Shown here: one piece after another, positions 52,719-60,412 of the stretch
Layout of the letters: every line of letters starts with the position of its first letter
Numbering within the stretch: position 1 is the stretch's first letter
NCBI GenBank assembly: GCA_020632995.1
Contig: JACKEN010000020.1
Span: forward strand, 1-64,000
Origin: Deltaproteobacteria bacterium
GTDB taxonomy: Bacteria > Myxococcota > Kuafuiibacteriia > Kuafuiibacteriales > Kuafuiibacteriaceae
Length of the DNA: 64,000 nucleotides
Direction of reading: 5' to 3'
The notes under the pieces: model-generated
Databases searched by the model: none
The model's input: only the letters and a program-made list of their open reading frames with translations
Told to the model about the DNA's origin: nothing
Translations under genes and position numbers: made by a program

Positions 52719-54305
52719 GTGATCCCGCGCGAAAAAGACAACATCGTCTACATCGACTCGGACAGCGCTCCCCGCATCATCCACAGCGGCGAGGACTTCC
52801 TGTACGAGCACCTCCCGATCGGGACCCGGGTGATCTACCCGAACCCCCCGATCAAGGGCCTGCCGCACCCCGAGGCGGCGATCCGGTACGCCCTCAACCA
52901 CCCGGAGGAGAAGGACCCGCTCTACGCCCAGCTGCGCCCGGGGATGAAGGTCACCATCGTGATGGATGACATCTCCCTGCCGCTGCCGCCGATGCGGCTG
53001 CCGGACGTGCGGCAGCGGGTGATCGAGATCCTGCTCCAGATCCTGGGCGACCACGGGGTGGACGACATCCGCCTGCTCATCGCCAACGCGCTCCACCGCC
53101 GGATGACCCCGGCCGAGATGAAGCGCGCGGTGGGCACCAAGATCTTCGAGCGCTTCTACCCGAAGCGCTTCATCAACCACGACGCCGAGGACCCCGAGGC
53201 GATCGTGAAGCTGGGCGAGACCGCGCTCGGCGAGAAGGTGAAGACCCACCGCTGGTGCGCGGAGGCCGACCTCACCCTCTACGTGAACATCAACCTGGTG
53301 CCGATGGACGGCGGCCACAAGTCCATGGGCATCGGCACCACGGACTACGAGGGCCTGCTCGCCAACCACAACCCGAAGACCATGCTCGAGGTGAACTCGT
53401 ACATGGATCCGTCGGCGTCGGAGCTGGCCAACAGCGGCAACCGCATCGGCAAGGTGCTGGACGAGCACCTCAACGTCTTCCACATCGAGACCGCGCTCAA
53501 CAACCGCATGTACGACCGGTCCATGGAGTTCCTCGGCAAGAACGAGGACGACTTCACCGAGGTGGATCGGCTGGCCTTCCAGGCCCTGCGCTGGACCTTG
53601 AAGCGCGTGCCCCGCGCGGCCAAGCGCGAGGTCTTCATGCGGGTCCCGGCGCCCTACGACATCATCGCGGTGCACGCGGGCGCCACCGAGCCGACCCACG
53701 ACAAGATCCTGGCCAAGAACTTCGAGCAGTACTGCGTGCCGGTGAAGGGGCAGGCCGACGTGGCGATCATCGGGATCCCCTTCGTGAGCCCCTACAACGT
53801 CAACTCGATCCTGAACCCGCTCCTCGTTCAGGTCATGGCGCTCGGCTACCTGTACAACATGTACCGCAAGAACCCCTTCGTGAAGGACGGCGGGGTCATG
53901 ATCATCGCGCACCCGCTGGACGACGACTGGGACCAGAAGTGCCACCCCAGCTACATCGAGTTCTTCCACCGCTGCCTGCCCGAGACCCGCGACAGCTTCC
54001 AGCTGCACCGGCGCTTCGAGCGGGAGTTCGCCAAGAACCCGACGTACATCGAGATGTACCGGCGCGGCACCGCGTTCCACGGCGCCCACCCGTTCTACAT
54101 GTGGTACTGGGGCGACGCGGGTCGTAAGCGCGTCGGCAAGGTGATCTGCGTGGGCGGCAACCCGCACACCGCGCGCATCCTGGGCTGGGAGACGGCCAAG
54201 ACCCTGACCGACGCGATCGAGCGGGCCAAGGATCTGACCAAGCCGAACCCCGACATCACGATGCTCCACATCCCGCCGATCCTGATGACGGACGTGACCC
54301 TCTGA
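52719..54305 (+). CDS. LarA-domain (lactate racemase-like, DUF2088) protein
   Basis: A protein of about 528 residues from GTG 52719 (a TTG at 52674 is also open). The N-terminal half has the LarA/DUF2088 pattern: KVTIVMDDISLPLPPM, RLLIANALHRRMTPAEM with the conserved His, and NINLVPMDGGHKS. The C-terminal part has IIAVHAGATEPTHDKILAKN and IIAHPLDDDWDQ. True LarA uses a nickel-pincer cofactor made by LarB, LarC and LarE; none of those genes is here, and the protein is longer than LarA (about 425), so a different substrate is likely. Known for the family; the reaction is not established. Confidence 0.85.
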   Translation: MIPREKDNIVYIDSDSAPRIIHSGEDFLYEHLPIGTRVIYPNPPIKGLPHPEAAIRYALNHPEEKDPLYAQLRPGMKVTIVMDDISLPLPPMRLPDVRQRVIEILLQILGDHGVDDIRLLIANALHRRMTPAEMKRAVGTKIFERFYPKRFINHDAEDPEAIVKLGETALGEKVKTHRWCAEADLTLYVNINLVPMDGGHKSMGIGTTDYEGLLANHNPKTMLEVNSYMDPSASELANSGNRIGKVLDEHLNVFHIETALNNRMYDRSMEFLGKNEDDFTEVDRLAFQALRWTLKRVPRAAKREVFMRVPAPYDIIAVHAGATEPTHDKILAKNFEQYCVPVKGQADVAIIGIPFVSPYNVNSILNPLLVQVMALGYLYNMYRKNPFVKDGGVMIIAHPLDDDWDQKCHPSYIEFFHRCLPETRDSFQLHRRFEREFAKNPTYIEMYRRGTAFHGAHPFYMWYWGDAGRKRVGKVICVGGNPHTARILGWETAKTLTDAIERAKDLTKPNPDITMLHIPPILMTDVTL

Positions 54306-54309
54306 GCCG

Positions 54310-55668
54310 TTGAAGCGCGCCCTCCCGCTCCTGTTCCTGTGCGCCTGCACCGCCCCCGAGGCGAGGGCGCCCATCCCCCGCATCACCGGCACCCCCGCCC
54401 CGGACGAGGTCCGGATCAACACCACGGTGCGCCTGCAGACCATGGACGGGGTGGGCGCCAACGCCTACGCGTTCCCGGTCGCCGACGACCTGGGCTGGCG
54501 CTGGGAGCAGGCCCGCTGGGCCCTGGACGGGCTGGCCTACGTGCGGGTGGCGCCGTGGTTCCCGCACTGGGAGCTGCAGGACGACGCCTTCGGGGTGTCG
54601 AAGGACATCACCCGCACGCATGATCTGCCGTTCGCAGAGTACCTTGCGAAGCGGGGGGTGGAGGTGAGCCTCGGCGTCTGGGACCTCCCGGGCTGGATGG
54701 CGGACGGCGAGCCACGGATGCTCCGGGCGGGGATGGGTGGCGAGCTGGGGGAGAGCATCGCAAGCTACGTTGCCTACATGGCGGCGTGGGGGGTGAAGCT
54801 GCCGGTGGTGGAGGTGCAGAACGAGCCCGACATCACCGCGCGGGTGAAGTACCCGAGCCCCGAGGCGCTGCGGGACGCGGCGCTCGAGATCCTGGACGCC
54901 CTGGACGCGATGGGGCTCACGCAGGTTCAGTTGCATGGGCCGAACCTACACGCGCCGGGTGACACGGTGGCGTGGGCGAGGGTGTGGTTCGAGAGCGAGC
55001 GCCTCGCGGCGCGGACCGCGGCGGTCTCGTATCATGCGTGGTGGAGCGATCGCCCCGAGGACTTCGAGGCCATCCGAGCGTTCGCCGAGTCGGTGGGCAA
55101 GCCGGTGTGGGCGACCGAGGTGGGCTACTGCCCACTCGAGGCGGGCTGCTACGAGGCCGATGGGGCGCTGGTGGAGCACCCCGACGGGGGCTTTCCGACC
55201 TGGAAGAAGCCCACCCGTCACTTTCGGCCCGATACCTGGGCCACCGCGTGGGACACCGCGGGCGCGTACCACCGGGCGATCGCGTGGAGCGGGGCGTCGC
55301 GGGTCTACCACTGGTCCGCCCTCGGGCACGGGGCCTGGGTCGCGAAGGATGGTGCGCCGCTGGCGTCGTACCGGGTGGTGGAGCACTTCCTGCGGGCCAT
55401 CCCGCCCGGGGCGCGCTTGATCGAGTCCGCCGCGGGCGATCCGGAGGTGCGGACCCTGGCCTTCCTGCGGCCGGACGGGTCGCGCAGCGTGATCCTGTTG
55501 AATGGCGGGGCGGACGCGGCGCGGGTGCGGATCACGTCGGTGGTCGCGGAGGGCGGTAGAGGTCGCCGAGTGCGGGTCACCGACGGCGAGGGCCACCGCG
55601 AGGCGGTCTTCGAGGGCGATGCGCTCGTGCTGCCCCCGATGAGCGTGGTGAGCCTGGTGCTGCGGTGA
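54310..55668 (+). CDS. GH30-like glycoside hydrolase lipoprotein
   Basis: A 452-residue exported protein (TTG start, signal with lipobox LFLCAC). The TIM-barrel core shows the GH30/GH-A features: MDGVGANAYAF, the acid/base Glu in VQNEPD (about E172), and the nucleophile in WATEVGYCP (about E270), with HAWW and WSALGHGAW along the cleft. A C-terminal beta-sandwich (PPMSVVSLVL) completes the family fold. It likely cleaves a xylan- or glucan-type polysaccharide; the exact substrate is unknown. The next gene's GTG overlaps its stop. Confidence 0.85.
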   Translation: MKRALPLLFLCACTAPEARAPIPRITGTPAPDEVRINTTVRLQTMDGVGANAYAFPVADDLGWRWEQARWALDGLAYVRVAPWFPHWELQDDAFGVSKDITRTHDLPFAEYLAKRGVEVSLGVWDLPGWMADGEPRMLRAGMGGELGESIASYVAYMAAWGVKLPVVEVQNEPDITARVKYPSPEALRDAALEILDALDAMGLTQVQLHGPNLHAPGDTVAWARVWFESERLAARTAAVSYHAWWSDRPEDFEAIRAFAESVGKPVWATEVGYCPLEAGCYEADGALVEHPDGGFPTWKKPTRHFRPDTWATAWDTAGAYHRAIAWSGASRVYHWSALGHGAWVAKDGAPLASYRVVEHFLRAIPPGARLIESAAGDPEVRTLAFLRPDGSRSVILLNGGADAARVRITSVVAEGGRGRRVRVTDGEGHREAVFEGDALVLPPMSVVSLVLR

Positions 55669-56186
55669 CTCACTCCGACCCGAGGCTCGAGCCCCTCGTC
55701 CCCGCCCACGCGGGCGAGCTGCTGGCAGGCTTGCAGGATCCGGAGCTGTACGAGTTCATCGCTGACACCCCGCCGGTGAGCGTCGAGGCCCTGCGCGCGC
55801 GCTATGAGCGGCTCGCGGCGCGACGATCCCCCGATGGGCGCCAGCAGTGGCTCAACTGGGCGATCTGGTCCGGCGCGGATCGCGCCTACGTCGGCTATGT
55901 CCAGGCGACGGTCGAGGCGGGGAACGCGCAGGTGGCCTACGTGGTGTTCCGTCCCTTCTGGGGGCGTGGCCACGGGCGAGCTGCGGTGGCGGAGATGATG
56001 CGCCTGCTGCGAGCCGAGTTCGGCGTCCGTCGCTTCAGCGCCCGCGTCGATGTGCGCAATCAGCGGTCCAGAGCGCTGCTCGAGGCGCTCGGCTTCCAGT
56101 GCGTCGCGATTCACCCGGAGGCTGAGGTGATCCGCGGTCAGCCGTCCGACGACGCTGAGTATCGGCTCGAGGTCGAGCGCACCTGA
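55665..56186 (+). CDS. GNAT-family N-acetyltransferase (RimJ/RimL type)
   Basis: A 173-residue acetyltransferase with an RimJ/RimL-like layout: N-terminal LEPLVPAHAGELL, then VVFRPFWGRGHGRAAVAEMMRLL with the acetyl-CoA loop, and NQRSRALLEALGFQ as motif B. GTG start at 55665 overlaps the stop of the glycoside hydrolase (GTGA), so translation is coupled. Substrate unknown. Confidence 0.88.
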   Translation: MTHSDPRLEPLVPAHAGELLAGLQDPELYEFIADTPPVSVEALRARYERLAARRSPDGRQQWLNWAIWSGADRAYVGYVQATVEAGNAQVAYVVFRPFWGRGHGRAAVAEMMRLLRAEFGVRRFSARVDVRNQRSRALLEALGFQCVAIHPEAEVIRGQPSDDAEYRLEVERT

Positions 56187-56239
56187 GCACCGCGGCCCGA
56201 TGGCCCCGGGGCCCGATATGGGGGCACCCTCGAGATCGG

Positions 56240-56836
56240 GTGAAAGGTTCCTCCACCGCCGCGGCACGAGGAGTGGTGCGCGAAGTGCCCTCCGCCCTGG
56301 CCCTGCCCCTGGACGCCCCCGACGTGGCGGCGCCCGGGGACTGGGAGGCGGTGTACCGGGCCCACGCGCCCGCGGTGGCCCGGTGGGCGGCGCGCCTGGC
56401 CGGCCCGGCCGAGGACGTGGAGGACCTGGTGCAGGAGGTCTTCCTCGTCGTGCAAGCCCGCCTGCCGGAGTTCAGGGGCGAGGGCAAGCTCACCACCTGG
56501 CTCTACCGCATCACCGTGAACGTGGTCCGGGGGCAGCGCCGCAGGAACCGGCTGCGGCGGTGGCTCGGGCTCGCGCCGGCGGAGGAGCCGGAGGCGCCAG
56601 GGCTGGCGCCGGACGAGCAAGCGTCGGCCCGGCAGGCCCTGGCCACCGTGTACCGGGCCCTCGAGGCCCTGTCGGAGCGGGACCGGCGCGTGTTGATCCT
56701 CCACGAGCTCGAGGGGCTCACCGGGCCGGAGATCGCGGAGCTCGAGGCGATCACCCCCTCCGCGGTGTGGGTGCGGCTGCACCGGGCACGGAAGCGCTTC
56801 GCGAGCCGGGTGGCGGCGCTGGAGGGGCGGCGGTGA
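56240..56836 (+). CDS. ECF sigma factor (sigma-70 family)
   Basis: A 198-residue ECF sigma factor. Region 2 has VEDLVQEVFLVVQARLPEF and LTTWLYRITVNVVRGQRR; region 4 has LEGLTGPEIAELEAITPSAVWVRLHRARKR, cut across its helix-turn-helix. The first 35 residues are an Ala/Pro extension. The next gene starts with GTG at 56833 overlapping its TGA, the usual sigma/anti-sigma coupling, but that gene reads poorly. Confidence 0.9.
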   Translation: MKGSSTAAARGVVREVPSALALPLDAPDVAAPGDWEAVYRAHAPAVARWAARLAGPAEDVEDLVQEVFLVVQARLPEFRGEGKLTTWLYRITVNVVRGQRRRNRLRRWLGLAPAEEPEAPGLAPDEQASARQALATVYRALEALSERDRRVLILHELEGLTGPEIAELEAITPSAVWVRLHRARKRFASRVAALEGRR

Positions 56837-56850
56837 GCGACGATCAGTGG

Positions 56851-57010
56851 GCTGAGTCAGGGGGTCCCGGGCCGGCGGAGCCGTCCCACCCCTCTCCGCC
56901 GGGCTCCGCCCGGCTGCTTGCCAATTCAGGGGTCCCAGCTTGGAGCCAGTTCTCCGCCGGCCGCGCCCTGGCTCGCGCTTCGCTTGCCAATTCAGGGGGT
57001 CCTGGCCGGC
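56851..57010 (+). repeat. Degenerate direct repeats at the start of the sigma partner gene
   Basis: GCTTGCCAATTCAGGGG occurs identically at 56916-56932 and 56982-56998, 66 bases apart, and a related TCAGGGGGTCC lies at 56856; ATTCAGGGG appears again near 57855. The repeats lie in a stretch that no frame explains as protein. They could be a small repeat element inserted in the gene, or the cause of its broken reading. Confidence 0.6.
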
Positions 57011-58315
57011 GCGCCCAACCCGCCAGCTCCGCGGCGCCTCGCTTCGCGACGCGCGGACCTGACCAGGGCAGCCGTGCACGACCTCGCCTCCTGCGGGCCG
57101 AGCCGGCGCCTGCGGGCCGACCTGGCGCCTGGCGTGGCGGGCTCGCGGGCGGTCAGCGCCTGCGCGCGGGCGGCAGGCCTGCCGCCTGGCCCGGGTGCAC
57201 CTGGCTCTGCGCCAGCCGCGGGCGTCGGCGCCCCGGTGGTGGGTCGTCGCGGCGGCGGGGGCGGTGGGGCTGCTGGGCTGGTGGCGTCGGAGGGGTGGTG
57301 CGGGCCCGAGCAGGCTGGTCGGAGCCGATCGCAACCTGGCGCTGACGTCCCCCCAAGGTGCCGGCGCCGCGGCGCCCGGAGACCCTGGCCAGGGGCAATC
57401 TCGTTGGTCGCCACCGCGCCGGCCGCCGATCGCCACGGGGCCGATCCGTGTCCCGGTCGGATCGGTGCAAACCCGGGGGCCAACGGCAACGTCCCGCTGC
57501 CGCGGTACCGGGCGCCCAGGTCAGGGGCGATCCGGCGCCGGTGGGGCGCAGGGCGCTGGCGGAGCACGAGCGCCGGTGGTCCGGGCATCGCGGCCCGCGG
57601 CGTCCCCTGCAGCCGGGGGCCGATGGATCTGCGGGCTGGCGGCGGGGCCCTGCCGGCCCCCGAGCCGCGCTGGCCGGACCCTCGGGACAGCGTCGCGGTC
57701 ACCTCCATCCACACAAAGGAACTTTGGCTCGACCCGGCGCCCGGACCCACCCCCGGGTTCAGCTGGCCAGCCCTGGCCTTGGGTGCTTCGCAGGGCGTCG
57801 CAGGGCCTGCGGGGAGCGCTGGCCTGACCGGCCGACCCGCCTTGCCTCAGGGTTATTCAGGGGCCGCCGCGTCTCCCGTCACCGATCCAGTGGACCGCCC
57901 CACTTGGACCACCGCCAGTGAGCCCCCCGCTCTCGACCCGGTCGCCGCTGCGGCACCCGCCGACCCGGCGAACGGCTCCGATGGCCGCGCCTGCGAGGCC
58001 TGCGTCGCGGCCTCGCCACCCGAGCCGCCCACCCCCGCGCCCCGGGCGGCCCCCTACCAGCCCCGAGCGATCCGCGAGTTCCTCCGGGTGGACTGGGCGC
58101 GGTGGGAGGAGCGGGAGCTCCCCGCCGCGGTGGCCCGCATGGTCGCGGCGCGGGACGCCTCGGGGCTCCTCGCCGCGCTCGACGACCTCCCCCTGGACTC
58201 CTCGCAGGCCGACCTGCTCCGGCTCCGCGGCGATCTGCGCGCCCAGGCCAGGCGCTGCGCCGCGGCGCAGGCTGACTTGCGGGCGGCGGGCCTCGACGCG
58301 CCCGCCTGCCCCTGA
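56918..58315 (+). CDS. Probable anti-sigma partner, reading uncertain
   Basis: This frame stays open for 465 codons, and its last 80 residues look like a real protein (AIREFLRVDWARWEERELP, AVARMVAARDASGLLAALDD, SSQADLLRLRGDLRAQARR). A membrane-helix-like segment (PRWWVVAAAGAVGLLGWWRRR) appears in a different frame near 57225-57290, and the coupled GTG at 56833 uses a third. From about 56850 to 57900 no frame reads well. The likeliest view is an anti-sigma gene damaged by repeats or indels; the correct start and reading cannot be decided. Confidence 0.4.
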   Translation: MPIQGSQLGASSPPAAPWLALRLPIQGVLAGAPNPPAPRRLASRRADLTRAAVHDLASCGPSRRLRADLAPGVAGSRAVSACARAAGLPPGPGAPGSAPAAGVGAPVVGRRGGGGGGAAGLVASEGWCGPEQAGRSRSQPGADVPPRCRRRGARRPWPGAISLVATAPAADRHGADPCPGRIGANPGANGNVPLPRYRAPRSGAIRRRWGAGRWRSTSAGGPGIAARGVPCSRGPMDLRAGGGALPAPEPRWPDPRDSVAVTSIHTKELWLDPAPGPTPGFSWPALALGASQGVAGPAGSAGLTGRPALPQGYSGAAASPVTDPVDRPTWTTASEPPALDPVAAAAPADPANGSDGRACEACVAASPPEPPTPAPRAAPYQPRAIREFLRVDWARWEERELPAAVARMVAARDASGLLAALDDLPLDSSQADLLRLRGDLRAQARRCAAAQADLRAAGLDAPACP

Positions 58316-58328
58316 CCCTGGGGTCAGG
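58311..58328 (+). terminator. Hairpin after the sigma operon
   Basis: CCTGACC and GGTCAGG form a perfect 7-base hairpin around CTGG (8 bases if the loop is TG). It covers the stop codon of the preceding frame and lies 38 bases before the next gene. A short T/G-rich TTGTGGG follows. Likely the end of the sigma-factor operon. Confidence 0.45.
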
Positions 58329-58365
58329 TTGTGGGGGAACGCCCCAACACCATACCCTGAACCTC

Positions 58366-59268
58366 GTGCGCAGCCTGTCCATTCTGCTCCCCCTCCTCGG
58401 ACTCGGCGTCGCGGCCTGCGGGCTGCAAACGCCGGGCGCCAATCAACCGCTCGGCACGACTGGCGCCACCGGGTCCTTCACCGTCACCGCCACTCGAGCC
58501 TATGGCCTCGGCGGCGCCGGCCACATGGTGGTGTGGGAGGCCTCCGAGGACGTGGGGGTGGACATCTACCGCGTCGATGTCTCGGCGGGCCGCGGCCCGC
58601 AGCTGGTGCACGCGTCGGCCGAGCGCGCCGGGCGCTTCTTCGTCGTCGACCCCGTGGACAGCACGGCCTACCAGATCCGCGTCGACGCCCACATGGTCGG
58701 CGGGACGCGGAGGGAGACCTTGGATCTCAGGTCGCAGCCGGTGGTGGAGCGTCTCCGCATCACCCCCAATGTGGCGGCGCCAGGGCAACAGGTCATGCTC
58801 GAGTGGCAAGTGCGCAACTCCGAGTGGGTAGTCATCTCCGGCCCCGGCTACTACGGGCCGGGAAGTCCGGGGCTGCACATGGATCTGAGCGGCTCGGGCA
58901 GCATGCCCATCACGGTCGAGTCCGGTAGGTACCGCTTCGGGGCGGGTGATTACGCCCACGGGCTGCATGATTTCGTCTTTAGCAGCAACCCAACTTGCAT
59001 CCGCCCGACAATCCAGTCCGTCCAGGTCTACCCGGGCGAGGGCGATCGTCCGCTGGCGCTCAGCGTCGAAGTCGACGTGTGCGGAACAGTCGAGCTGAGC
59101 GTGGTGGACCTCGACACCCAAGCCGAGGTCGCGCGCTTCCCAACGGCCTCCGGTACCAGCTACGTGGCGGTGCCGGTGGACGAGACGACGCAGGTCGGGC
59201 ACTTCCGCGTCCGGATCGAGCAGCCCGAGGGCGCCGCCGAGCGCACCGTGACCGTGCCGGGCCCGTAG
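58366..59268 (+). CDS. Ig-like lipoprotein, unknown
   Basis: A 300-residue lipoprotein (GTG start at 58366, lipobox GVAAC near residue 18). After a Gly/Thr linker it contains beta-sandwich units (VVERLRITPNVAAPGQQVMLEW, cut across, and VGHFRVRIEQPEGAAERTV), suggesting two or three Ig-like domains. Only two cysteines in the mature part. Same strand as the sigma operon but behind a hairpin. Function unknown. Confidence 0.75.
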   Translation: MRSLSILLPLLGLGVAACGLQTPGANQPLGTTGATGSFTVTATRAYGLGGAGHMVVWEASEDVGVDIYRVDVSAGRGPQLVHASAERAGRFFVVDPVDSTAYQIRVDAHMVGGTRRETLDLRSQPVVERLRITPNVAAPGQQVMLEWQVRNSEWVVISGPGYYGPGSPGLHMDLSGSGSMPITVESGRYRFGAGDYAHGLHDFVFSSNPTCIRPTIQSVQVYPGEGDRPLALSVEVDVCGTVELSVVDLDTQAEVARFPTASGTSYVAVPVDETTQVGHFRVRIEQPEGAAERTVTVPGP

Positions 59269-59281
59269 GCCATCGGGTCAC

Positions 59282-59719
59282 TCAGTCTTCGTCGAACGCG
59301 CCGTCCCACGCGAAGCCCACGAACACCTGCTCCTCGCCGCCCAGCTTGCGGTACAGCCCGAGGGCCGGCGCGTTGAAAGGCTCGGTGCCGAGCCAGATGC
59401 CTTCGCAACCGCGCTTGCGCGCGACATCGAAGAGCGCCTCGCTCACCGCGGTGGCCAGGCCCCGACGCAGGTGGCTCTCCCGGGTGCCCACCTCGTTGAC
59501 GAAGAAGCCCGGGGCCTTGTCCGGGTGCAGCAGCACGGTGCCGGACGCGAAGGCCACCGCCAGCTCGCCCTCGAACGCCACCACGATGTCGTGCTGGGGG
59601 TCCTCGAGGAACGCCCGGGCCTGGGCCCGGTCCACCGGGTGGTCGAAGAGCCCCTCGGGGATGGCAGAGAGCAGGTCGAGGTCGGCCGGCCCGAGGCGGC
59701 GAACGGTGATTTCCCCCAT
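59282..59719 (-). CDS. GNAT acetyltransferase, AAC(3)-I-like
   Basis: A 145-residue acetyltransferase from ATG 59719. The central part, VLLHPDKAPGFFVNEVGTRES, holds the family sequence (cut here), then HLRRGLATAVSEALFDVARKRG forms motif A, and GTEPFNAPALGLYRKLGGEE motif B. The pattern resembles AAC(3)-I aminoglycoside acetyltransferases and their many non-resistance relatives. Substrate not determined. Divergent from the Tat-exported subunit gene. Confidence 0.83.
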   Translation of the reverse strand: MGEITVRRLGPADLDLLSAIPEGLFDHPVDRAQARAFLEDPQHDIVVAFEGELAVAFASGTVLLHPDKAPGFFVNEVGTRESHLRRGLATAVSEALFDVARKRGCEGIWLGTEPFNAPALGLYRKLGGEEQVFVGFAWDGAFDED

Positions 59720-59812
59720 GGTTCGACCAGGGTCCACCACGTCGAGCGGGATGTCACCCCCGGGTCGTTCGTCGTTTGCCCTCGGCCCGCCGGTCCAGGC
59801 AGCATCGCCGGG

Positions 59813-60412
59813 ATGCACCGACGCGCCTTCCTGAAGCGGAGCCTGGTGGCAGGCGGGGTAGCGACCGTGGCGGGCGCCGGCTACCTGGGCCTCAGCGCGG
59901 GGTCCGCGCTGCCGAAGCCGCGCCGCTGGCTGACGACCCTGGACGAGGTGCCCTTCGGGGTGCTCGCGCTGGTGGCGGGGCAGGTGCTCCCCTTCGAGGG
60001 GGCGGACCCGATCGAGGTGGCCCACGGGGTGGACGAGGCGCTCCGGTACGCCTCCCCCGAGGCGCAACACGACCTGCAGTTGGTGCTGTCGGTGCTCGAG
60101 TATCGCCTCTCGGGCTTGCTGACCCGGGGCGGCTTCACCCTCTTCTCCGAGCTCACCCCCGAGGGGCGCGACGCGGCGCTCCACCGATGGGGCGACTCGT
60201 CGGTGAGCATGCTGCGGGGGGCCACCAACAGCATCCGGAAGCTGTGCCTGGGCACCTTCTACGCCCCCCTCGAGCACGCGCGCGCCATCGGCTACCCGGG
60301 GCCGGTGTTCGAGAAGCCGTCGCCGCCGCCGATCGTCGACGACGGGCCGCTGTCGCCGCCCTACGTGCCCAAGGTGAAGGCGGCGGCCGAGGGCGAGGAG
60401 GAGGCCCAGTGA
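59813..60412 (+). CDS. Tat-exported small subunit (gluconate 2-dehydrogenase subunit 3-like)
   Basis: A 199-residue protein. The N-terminus has a Tat signal with RRAFLKRSLVAGGV, then a helical domain (GVLALVAGQVLP; LVLSVLEYRLSGLL; LRGATNSIRKLCLGTFYAPLE) like subunit 3 of membrane-bound gluconate 2-dehydrogenase and related complexes. The small subunit assists export and assembly of its flavoprotein partner, whose GTG start overlaps the stop here by four bases (GTGA). Confidence 0.83.
   Translation: MHRRAFLKRSLVAGGVATVAGAGYLGLSAGSALPKPRRWLTTLDEVPFGVLALVAGQVLPFEGADPIEVAHGVDEALRYASPEAQHDLQLVLSVLEYRLSGLLTRGGFTLFSELTPEGRDAALHRWGDSSVSMLRGATNSIRKLCLGTFYAPLEHARAIGYPGPVFEKPSPPPIVDDGPLSPPYVPKVKAAAEGEEEAQ

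Noticed and set aside
57441..57465. CCGATCCG / CGGATCGG inverted repeat as an attachment site
   Set aside because: Eight-base arms are frequent by chance in such sequence, and there is no integrase gene or duplicated site nearby.
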